A stretch of 12,287 nucleotides of DNA from Desulfuromonadaceae bacterium (GTDB lineage Bacteria > Desulfobacterota > Desulfuromonadia > Desulfuromonadales > UBA2294). The position numbers were made by a program, and so were the translations under genes. The stretch is taken from the NCBI GenBank assembly GCA_024636225.1, contig JAGXHN010000006.1:1-12287 (forward strand), written 5' to 3'. Below, one piece after another: positions 7,035 through 12,287 of the stretch (position 1 is its first letter; each line of letters starts with the position of its first letter). Under the pieces are notes generated by a model. It made no database searches, was not told the DNA's origin, and saw nothing but the letters and a program-made list of their open reading frames with translations.

Positions 7035-8137
7035 AAATTGTTCAGCTTTTGCCGGAATTAAATGAGGGTGGGGTGGAACGCGGGGTTGTCGAACTGAGCC
7101 GCGAACTGGTCAAACTCGGACATGAGAGTATCGTGATCAGTAACGGCGGCAAACAGGCCAAGCAGATTGCTTTGGATGGCGGGGAACATATTCAGCTTGA
7201 TCTCTGCAGCAAGAACCTGCTGACGGCCCCGATTCGGATATTGAAGTTACGCCGCTGCCTGCGGGAACTTAACCCGGATATCATTCACGCCCGTAGTCGG
7301 GTTCCGGCCTGGCTCGCCTGGCTTGCCAATAAAACCTTACGTATTCCGTTTGTGACCACGGTTCATGGCTTCAACAGCGTCAATCCCTACAGCCGGGTGA
7401 TGACCTACGGTGACCGGGTGATCTGTGTTAGCGGCGCGATCAAAACGTATATCCAGCAGCACTACGGCGTACCGGACGATATTGTTCATGTTATCCCGCG
7501 TGGCATCGATCTCGATACTTTTAACCCGGATAACCTCGACGACGATTTCATGCAGTCGTTTAAAGCTGAACATAAACTTGCGGGGCGGTTTGTCGTCACT
7601 TCAGTCGGGCGAATTACCCAGTTGAAGGATTATGAGACATTTATCCGGGCGATTGATTCACTCCGCACAGAATTTCCCGAGATTTTAGGATTGATTGTCG
7701 GCGGGGTGCATGAAGATAAAATGAACTATTTTCAGACATTACAAAAGTTGATAAGTTCTCTGGGGCTGGAAGAGAACATTCTCTTTACCGGCAGTCAGGC
7801 GAAGGTTGCCGAGATCTATTCGTTGAGCGACGTGGTTGTCTCCAGCTCGAAAAAGCCTGAAAGTTTTGGCCGCTCGGCAGCTGAAGCGCTGGCGATGAAT
7901 GTCCCGGTGGTGGCGACAGCACATGGCGGAATGCTCGATATTGTAATTGAAGGGGAAACGGGACGTTTGTTTCAAACAGGGGATTCTGTCGGATTGGCCG
8001 ATTGCATCATCTCTCTTCGAGATCAAAGATTATCCGGGCTGCGGGCGTTTGTTGAAGATAAATTTACCCTTGCCGGAATGGTAGCGCAGACATTGCAGAT
8101 TTATCTTGATCTTCAAAAAGAAGACCAGGATCGCTGA
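7031..8137 (+). CDS. Glycosyltransferase family 4 protein
   Basis: This 368-residue GT-B enzyme is a retaining GT4-type sugar transferase, probably acting on the LPS core or O-chain. The N-terminal lobe has GGVERG at 13-18 (acceptor-side glycine loop) and IIHARSRVPAW near 84-94. The C-terminal lobe has VGRITQLKD at 192-200 and the E-X7-E donor motif at Glu277 to Glu285 (ESFGRSAAE), followed by PVVATAHGG. Both lobes are complete, and there is no membrane segment. The ATG at 7031 shares an ATGA overlap with the ELM1-like gene, with AAGG at 7021-7024. A longer frame from 6983 is possible but unlikely. The sugar and linkage cannot be read from the sequence. It is the last gene before the lower-GC section: its own base composition is about 53-55% GC in sampled stretches. 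Confidence 0.9.
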   Translation: MKIVQLLPELNEGGVERGVVELSRELVKLGHESIVISNGGKQAKQIALDGGEHIQLDLCSKNLLTAPIRILKLRRCLRELNPDIIHARSRVPAWLAWLANKTLRIPFVTTVHGFNSVNPYSRVMTYGDRVICVSGAIKTYIQQHYGVPDDIVHVIPRGIDLDTFNPDNLDDDFMQSFKAEHKLAGRFVVTSVGRITQLKDYETFIRAIDSLRTEFPEILGLIVGGVHEDKMNYFQTLQKLISSLGLEENILFTGSQAKVAEIYSLSDVVVSSSKKPESFGRSAAEALAMNVPVVATAHGGMLDIVIEGETGRLFQTGDSVGLADCIISLRDQRLSGLRAFVEDKFTLAGMVAQTLQIYLDLQKEDQDR

Positions 8138-8154
8138 CCACTTAAATTCGTAAC

Positions 8155-8160
8155 AGGAGG
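8155..8160 (+). promoter_or_regulatory. Strong ribosome-binding site for a GTG-started glycosyltransferase
   Basis: AGGAGG lies 6 nt before GTG 8167, within the 29-nt gap 8138-8166. It is the most complete binding site in the window and supports GTG 8167 as the start. The gap is too short to judge whether a promoter is also present, and I see no clear -35/-10 pair or terminator hairpin in it. Confidence 0.75.
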
Positions 8161-8166
8161 TCGTTT

Positions 8167-9228
8167 GTGAATCCGCTGAAAATTTTACATGTTGCAAACA
8201 GAGCAGAACAGCGTTTTTGGGGTGGCAGGTATTATGCGCTGCAATTTAAGATTAATAATGGTTTTGTCAGAAATGGTCATAATGTATACTGGTTCAGCGA
8301 TAGGGATATTGCAAAAACTTCATCAATTATCCCCTCCAGGAGTTTTGGAAAGAGGAAATGCAATCTGAAACTTATTGAAGTTTGTAAAAATTTCAGACCA
8401 GATGTCATTGCTTTGTCGCATGCAGACATTATAAGTAGTCAAACAATAAAATATATTAAAGATACTCTTAAAGATGTCAGGGTATTTCAGTACAATATTG
8501 ATGGTTTGTATACAAAAACAAATATTAGAAATATATTGAGCAAGATTGATGTTGTCGATTATACGTTTATGACGACAGCCGGCGAAGCTTTAAGACAGGT
8601 TTCGAGTGTAAACAGTCGCGCCTGTTTTATGCCGAACCCTGTTGATTCAAGCATTGATATCTACCGAAATTGGGAAAAGACAGTCTTTGATTATGATCTT
8701 TTTTTTGTTGGTGGGCAGAATTCTCCATGGTTAGATCCCCAGGGGATGCGAGCACTCGCTATTGAAAATATTCCGAATGATCCACCAACTGATGTTCGTA
8801 TCTTTAATTCGACAGGGACATGGGGCGATGACTTTATGTCTACGGTTGGACGCTCGAAGATGGCTCTGAATTTCAATCAGTTTCCTTCAGGTCAAGTAAC
8901 AGGCCCCGGGGGGAACCTTTATCTGTGCTCATCTGATCGGATCAGTCTCTGTCTCGGCAATGGAATGATGACTTTTTCGGATGGTCGTTGTTGTTTGTCG
9001 ACTCTATACGGATCCGATGCTTTAGTGGAGGTGAACGATTACGCTGAGTTTAAAGACAAGTGTAATTATTATTCAACTCATGATGCCGAACGGATCGAGA
9101 TTGCCAGAAACGGTTACGAGCAGATTCACTCTGAATTTAATGAACGATTGGTTACGAACTATCTTATTGAAACCATTTTTGGTGATGAGTACTCACATAA
9201 TTATATTTGGCCAACTGAGAAATATTGA
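8167..9228 (+). CDS. CgeB-like glycosyltransferase (Glyco_trans_1_2 type), low GC
   Basis: This 353-residue protein starts at GTG 8167 behind AGGAGG. Its N-terminal lobe ([19 protein letters not shown], then [11 protein letters not shown]) and middle PNPVD resemble GT-B enzymes. The C-terminal part, from GRSKMALNF (about 228) through [13 protein letters not shown] to [20 protein letters not shown], matches the pattern of the CgeB/Glyco_trans_1_2 (PF13524) domain, where a conserved R-X-X-E/S-L-X-X-G stretch and a final helix with ERxxIAxxGY recur. It probably transfers a sugar to the LPS chain. Lying directly before three amino-sugar synthesis genes, it is the first candidate to use their product. 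GC is about 39% over the gene and as low as 28-32% around 8401-8580, against about 50% in the flanks, with many AAA, ATA and AAT codons. This suggests recent transfer. The substrate is unknown. Confidence 0.75.
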   Translation: MNPLKILHVANRAEQRFWGGRYYALQFKINNGFVRNGHNVYWFSDRDIAKTSSIIPSRSFGKRKCNLKLIEVCKNFRPDVIALSHADIISSQTIKYIKDTLKDVRVFQYNIDGLYTKTNIRNILSKIDVVDYTFMTTAGEALRQVSSVNSRACFMPNPVDSSIDIYRNWEKTVFDYDLFFVGGQNSPWLDPQGMRALAIENIPNDPPTDVRIFNSTGTWGDDFMSTVGRSKMALNFNQFPSGQVTGPGGNLYLCSSDRISLCLGNGMMTFSDGRCCLSTLYGSDALVEVNDYAEFKDKCNYYSTHDAERIEIARNGYEQIHSEFNERLVTNYLIETIFGDEYSHNYIWPTEKY

Positions 9229-9235
9229 TCAGTTT

Positions 9236-9242
9236 GGGGGGA
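9236..9242 (+). promoter_or_regulatory. Ribosome-binding site favouring GTG 9246
   Basis: The G-rich run GGGGGGA ends 3 nt before GTG 9246. The spacing is short but usable. The frame is also open from TTG 9225, which overlaps the previous stop by 4 nt (TTGA), so the start is not fully settled. Confidence 0.45.
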
Positions 9243-9245
9243 TGT

Positions 9246-9737
9246 GTGACTTTTTATAAACATGAAATGGCATTGGTTGAGACGGATAACATTGGTGACA
9301 ATACACGCGTATGGGCATTTACCCATATCCTCCCCGGTGCTCAATTAGGGTGCGACTGTAATATCTGTGATCATGTCTTTATAGAGAACGATGTCGTAAT
9401 TGGTGATCGTGTAACGATCAAATGTGGTGTCCAGATATGGGATGGTTTGCGGATCGAAGATGAGGTCTTTATTGGGCCAAATGCAACATTTACCAATGAT
9501 CTTTTCCCCCGGAGTAAAGTTTACCCGGAAAAATTTGAACAAACAGTTGTTGCAAGAGGTGCTTCTGTTGGTGCAAATGCCACAATACTTGCGGGTGTCA
9601 GGATAGGGGAAGGTGCCATGGTTGGTGCAGGAGCCGTTGTCACTCGAGATGTTCCTGATCATTCTATAGTTGTTGGTAATCCTGCCAGAGTGATTGGATC
9701 TGTCGATCGTAATTCAGATAATGATGCAGGTAAATAG
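9246..9737 (+). CDS. dTDP-3-amino-3,6-dideoxyhexose N-acetyltransferase (FdtC/QdtC type)
   Basis: This 163-residue left-handed beta-helix acyltransferase has the hexapeptide repeats ([LIV]-G-X4) through most of its length: [30 protein letters not shown]. It ends in [20 protein letters not shown]. The N-terminal [24 protein letters not shown] and [11 protein letters not shown], with [10 protein letters not shown] in the middle, are as I remember them for FdtC and QdtC. Those enzymes acetylate the 3-amino group of dTDP-Fuc3N or dTDP-Qui3N with acetyl-CoA, as trimers. GTG 9246 is preferred because family members begin near FYKH. TTG 9225 would add 7 residues. A ketoisomerase and an aminotransferase gene follow at once, giving the complete three-enzyme branch. 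The acyl group is assumed to be acetyl by homology. A WbbJ-type transferase on another sugar is the main alternative. Confidence 0.85.
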   Translation: MTFYKHEMALVETDNIGDNTRVWAFTHILPGAQLGCDCNICDHVFIENDVVIGDRVTIKCGVQIWDGLRIEDEVFIGPNATFTNDLFPRSKVYPEKFEQTVVARGASVGANATILAGVRIGEGAMVGAGAVVTRDVPDHSIVVGNPARVIGSVDRNSDNDAGK

Positions 9738-9738
9738 A

Positions 9739-10152
9739 ATGAGCCTTGATCAATGCCAAATTTTTGAACTTCCTAAAATCTCGGATGTTAGAGGTAACCT
9801 GACTTTTATTGAAGGGAAGAATCATGTCCCCTTCGATATCAAGCGGGTTTATTACCTTTATGACGTCCCCGGCGGTGCGGAGCGTGGGGGGCATGCCCAC
9901 AAGGGACTGCACCAGTTGATTGTTGCCATGTCCGGTAGCTTTGACGTCGTTCTGGATGATGGCTTTGCCAAGAAGCGGATTCATTTAAATCGCTCCTATC
10001 AGGGGCTCTATGTCTGTCCAATGATCTGGCGAGAGCTTGATAATTTTTCATCCGGTTCTGTTTGCATGGTCCTGGCTTCTAATGTTTATGAAGAGTCCGA
10101 CTATTATCGGGATTATAATCAATTTCTGGAGGCGGTTCCGAAATATATATGA
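9739..10152 (+). CDS. dTDP-4-keto-6-deoxyglucose 3,4-ketoisomerase (FdtA/QdtA family)
   Basis: This 137-residue single-domain cupin matches FdtA/QdtA in length. These enzymes move the keto group from C4 to C3 of dTDP-4-keto-6-deoxyglucose. Motifs: [11 protein letters not shown] at 16-26, [13 protein letters not shown] at 32-44, [12 protein letters not shown] at 49-60 with the paired catalytic His52 and His54, [11 protein letters not shown] at 89-99, and [12 protein letters not shown] at 111-121. FdtA gives the galacto product (leading to Fuc3NAc) and QdtA the gluco product (Qui3NAc). The residues I remember as separating them point in different directions here (see findings), so I give no symbol. 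ATG 9739 lies 1 nt past the acetyltransferase stop. Earlier in-frame starts at 9694 and 9721 would overlap that gene and add unrelated residues. Its stop overlaps the next gene by ATGA. Confidence 0.88.
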   Translation: MSLDQCQIFELPKISDVRGNLTFIEGKNHVPFDIKRVYYLYDVPGGAERGGHAHKGLHQLIVAMSGSFDVVLDDGFAKKRIHLNRSYQGLYVCPMIWRELDNFSSGSVCMVLASNVYEESDYYRDYNQFLEAVPKYI

Positions 10153-11246
10153 AAGTTCCCTTTTTAGAACTAACGGGACCTTGTGCCCAAATTCAATCTG
10201 AGATTAACGCTGCGATTCAAAAGGTCATAACCTCCGGGGGGTATATTCTCGGCCCTGAAGTCGGGGCATTCGAATCTGAGTTTGCAGCCTACTGCGGCGT
10301 GTCGCACTGTGTCGGTGTCGGCAACGGTCTCGATGCCTTGCAATTAATTCTGCGCGCCATGGATATCGGTCCCGGGGATGAGGTGATTGTTCCGGCACAC
10401 ACCTTTATTGCAACCTGGTTGGCCGTGACCCACGTCGGGGCAACACCGATCCCTGTCGATATCTCGCTCCAATCGTTTAACCTGGATCCCGGTTTAATCG
10501 AGGCAGCTATAACGACTCGCACAAAAGCGATCATGCCGGTTCATCTTTATGGTCGCCCTGCCCGCATGGATCTTATCTCAGACATTGCAAAAAGGTATCG
10601 ACTGAAGGTTATCGAAGACGCGGCTCAGGCTCATGGCGCTCGCTTTCAGGGGCGCAAGGCAGGTTCTCTCGGCGATGCTGCCGCATTCAGTTTTTATCCG
10701 GGGAAAAATCTCGGTGCGATCGGCGATGGTGGTGCAATTACCACCAACGATCCGAAACTTGCAGAGCTTTTGCGCTCTTTGCGAAATTATGGATCTGAAG
10801 AAAAATACGTACATACTCATGCAGGTGTGAACAGTCGTCTTGATGAGATACAGGCCGCTATTTTACGCGTGAAATTGCGGCAACTTGATCGGTGGAATCA
10901 ACGAAGAAAAGAGATTGCCTCAATTTATAGTGCAAACATCTCAGGATCTGATCTGGTTTTACCCTCAAGCCATTTTGAAGAAGAATCTTCATGGCATCTT
11001 TATGTCGTTCGATCCTCTTTACGGGATAGATTGCTGAATGATCTGCAAAAGAGCGGGGTGGGGGTTATGATTCATTATCCAGTTCCCCCTTATCGGCAGG
11101 ATGCGTACAAATCCCTGTCTAATCATTGTGATCAATTTGCCGTGACAGATGCAATCTGTGCAGAAATTTTAAGTTTGCCGATCGGGCCACATTTAACTGA
11201 TCGTCAGGTTGACCTTGTTGTCAATACCCTGAAAAACAGTATTTGA
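10149..11246 (+). CDS. DegT/DnrJ/EryC1 aminotransferase (FdtB/QdtB type sugar 3-aminotransferase)
   Basis: This 365-residue PLP enzyme should transaminate the 3-keto sugar made by the neighbouring isomerase, giving dTDP-3-amino-3,6-dideoxyhexose, with glutamate as the likely donor. It begins with VPFLELTGP. It then has [27 protein letters not shown] at 58-65 for the phosphate of [15 protein letters not shown] near 82-93, EDAAQAHGA at 156-164 with Asp157, and [17 protein letters not shown] with Lys186 as the Schiff-base lysine. A late [10 protein letters not shown] is typical of sugar aminotransferases of this clan. The length fits FdtB/QdtB. It overlaps the isomerase by 4 nt (ATGA). The nearest GGAGG (10128-10132) is 16 nt off, so coupling probably drives initiation. 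The family covers many keto sugars. The flanking FdtA- and FdtC-like genes make the C3 amination assignment likely. Confidence 0.88.
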   Translation: MKVPFLELTGPCAQIQSEINAAIQKVITSGGYILGPEVGAFESEFAAYCGVSHCVGVGNGLDALQLILRAMDIGPGDEVIVPAHTFIATWLAVTHVGATPIPVDISLQSFNLDPGLIEAAITTRTKAIMPVHLYGRPARMDLISDIAKRYRLKVIEDAAQAHGARFQGRKAGSLGDAAAFSFYPGKNLGAIGDGGAITTNDPKLAELLRSLRNYGSEEKYVHTHAGVNSRLDEIQAAILRVKLRQLDRWNQRRKEIASIYSANISGSDLVLPSSHFEEESSWHLYVVRSSLRDRLLNDLQKSGVGVMIHYPVPPYRQDAYKSLSNHCDQFAVTDAICAEILSLPIGPHLTDRQVDLVVNTLKNSI

Positions 11247-11252
11247 TGAAAG

Positions 11253-12287
11253 ATGTCTCTGGTGATTGATCGTCACAACAATAATTTAATACACGCCGGA
11301 CAGTATAATATCGGCCATATTTGTACGCGTCAGCAGTGTGATGCGGGTCGGAGCGACAGGGTCGCAATGCGTTGGGTCGCGCCTGCTCTTGATACGACTG
11401 AAATTACTTTTAGGGAGCTTGAGCAGCAATCAAACCGCTTTGCAAATGCAATCAGCGCACTCGGTCTCGAGAAGGGGGATGTCCTTTTTACCTTCCTGCC
11501 GAAAATGCAGGAGCAGCTTTTCGCTTTTCTCGGCAGTCTGAAGATGCAGTTGGTGACCGGCACCCTGTTCGCCAATTTTGGAGAAGAGGCGTTGCTTGAT
11601 CGACTGGGTGACAGTCAGGCCAAGGCTATTGTTACCAAAAAGAGTTTTTTGAAAAAGTTAACGAGAATTCGCGACCGTCTGCCGGATTTGACAATAATTA
11701 TTCTGGTTGATGATGAGAGTCGCACCGGAGAAGAGGGGCTCTACAGCTACCAGCGTCTGGTCGATTCGGCCTCAGACACTTACGAGACGCCGTTGACCAG
11801 GCGTGAGACCCCTTCGGTACTGCACTACACATCCGGTTCGACCGGAAAGCCCAAAGGTGTTGTTCATGTGCACGGCAGTGTTCTTCACCAGTCCGCGACA
11901 ACTCGTGATGTGCTTGGCCTTGTTGCTGACGATATTTACTGGTGCACGGCTGATCAGGGGTGGGTAACAGGTACTTCGTACGGTATTATCGGTCCGTGGA
12001 GCCTCGGTGTGACTCAGATTCATTTTGCCGGTGGATATGACCCCGCAAAGTGGTTGCAAGTTGTACAGGATAACGCGGTGACGGTCTGGTATTCGGCACC
12101 GACTGCCTTGCGGATGCTGATGCGCGAGGAGGATGCTCTTTATCGCAGATATAATCTCGATCGGCTCCGTTCTATCTTCAGCGTTGGGGAGCCTTTAAAT
12201 CCTGAAGTCATAAATTGGGCACAGAGGGTGTTGCAGCGTGATATTTATGACACCTGGTTTCAGACCGAGACCGGCGGTATTATGATC
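11253..12287 (+). CDS. acsA: Acetyl-CoA synthetase (AcsA type), N-terminal part (3' end outside window)
   Basis: The visible 345 residues are the large N-terminal domain of an AMP-forming acyl-CoA synthetase of the ANL superfamily. It activates acetate (or another short acid) with ATP and CoA. Motifs: ITFRELEQQSNRFAN at 51-65, the A3 phosphate loop YTSGSTGKPKG at 192-202, WCTADQGWVTG at 230-240, VGEPLNPE at 311-318, and the A5 stretch TWFQTETGG at 334-342. The last two are typical of acetyl-CoA synthetases. The short N-terminus resembles Bacillus AcsA more than enterobacterial Acs. ATG 11253 is 6 nt after the aminotransferase stop with only a poor binding site. GTG 11262 is an alternative. 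The small C-terminal domain with its regulatory lysine is outside the window. It may serve acetate metabolism, or feed acetyl-CoA to the sugar acetyltransferase upstream. Propionate specificity cannot be excluded. Confidence 0.88.
   Translation, partial: MSLVIDRHNNNLIHAGQYNIGHICTRQQCDAGRSDRVAMRWVAPALDTTEITFRELEQQSNRFANAISALGLEKGDVLFTFLPKMQEQLFAFLGSLKMQLVTGTLFANFGEEALLDRLGDSQAKAIVTKKSFLKKLTRIRDRLPDLTIIILVDDESRTGEEGLYSYQRLVDSASDTYETPLTRRETPSVLHYTSGSTGKPKGVVHVHGSVLHQSATTRDVLGLVADDIYWCTADQGWVTGTSYGIIGPWSLGVTQIHFAGGYDPAKWLQVVQDNAVTVWYSAPTALRMLMREEDALYRRYNLDRLRSIFSVGEPLNPEVINWAQRVLQRDIYDTWFQTETGGIMI

Larger units (their letters stand above)
8167..9737 (+). other. Low-GC block in a mid-GC cluster
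   Basis: Hand counts over 60-base rows give about 39% GC for the glycosyltransferase gene and about 44% for the acetyltransferase gene, while sampled rows of the preceding GT4 gene reach about 55%. The composition recovers through the next gene. No transposase, integrase or flanking repeat is visible, so import by homologous recombination is more likely than a mobile element. Confidence 0.6.

Noticed and set aside
8138..8166. Possible promoter or terminator in the 29-nt gap before the low-GC glycosyltransferase
   Set aside because: No stem-loop with T-run and no -35/-10 pair can be made out. Only the AGGAGG is supportable.
9345..9662. A 105-codon minus-strand frame across the acetyltransferase gene
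   Set aside because: The periodic hexapeptide repeat of the plus-strand gene generates an open antisense frame. There is no independent coding sign.
11262..11276. Small inverted repeat (GTGA...TCAC) near the start of the acetyl-CoA synthetase gene
   Set aside because: Four-base arms with a 7-base loop and no T-run is too weak for a terminator or operator, and it lies within coding sequence.

Overview
The window is one long, single-strand (+) cluster for outer-membrane lipopolysaccharide, from a Gram-negative bacterium. Gene order lpxB-msbA-DUF374 acyltransferase-waaA-lpxK, roughly 50% GC, and the protein flavour suggest a Desulfuromonadales/Geobacter-type organism. That assignment is inference from synteny and remembered homologues, not a search. 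There are 15 genes (two cut by the window edges), almost no non-coding DNA, and no RNA gene, insertion sequence, CRISPR array or convincing terminator.

Region 1 (1-5086) is the Raetz-pathway and export block: the end of lpxB (lipid A disaccharide synthase), msbA (lipid A flippase), a DUF374 acyltransferase (LpxJ-like, possibly a secondary lipid A acyltransferase), waaA (Kdo transferase) and lpxK (lipid A 4'-kinase). The genes abut or overlap by 14-17 nt, so they are almost certainly co-transcribed and translationally coupled.

Region 2 (5117-6114) is an MntA-HepT (MNT/HEPN) toxin-antitoxin pair set tightly between lpxK and a 54-residue Trm112/YcaR zinc-ribbon gene. The antitoxin has its nucleotidyltransferase motif and the toxin has R-X4-H-X-Y. 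The toxin gene overlaps the Trm112 gene by 8 nt, so the pair is woven into the envelope operon.

Region 3 (6120-8137) holds an ELM1-family protein (a relative of the plant mitochondrial-fission factor, GT-B-like) and a GT4 glycosyltransferase joined to it by an ATGA overlap. Both probably extend the LPS core.

Region 4 (8167-11246) begins with a composition change. A CgeB-like glycosyltransferase (about 39% GC) and a hexapeptide acetyltransferase (about 44% GC) are followed by a FdtA/QdtA-type 3,4-ketoisomerase and a DegT-family aminotransferase. The last three enzymes turn dTDP-4-keto-6-deoxyglucose into a dTDP-3-acetamido-3,6-dideoxyhexose (Fuc3NAc or Qui3NAc). The glycosyltransferase next door is the obvious candidate to use it. 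RmlA and RmlB, which make the precursor, are not in the window.

Region 5 (11253-12287, cut) is the N-terminal 345 residues of an AcsA-type acetyl-CoA synthetase, 6 nt after the aminotransferase.

Three starts were chosen over longer frames on ribosome-binding-site and family-length grounds: waaA at GTG 2713, lpxK at ATG 4007, and the acetyltransferase at GTG 9246.
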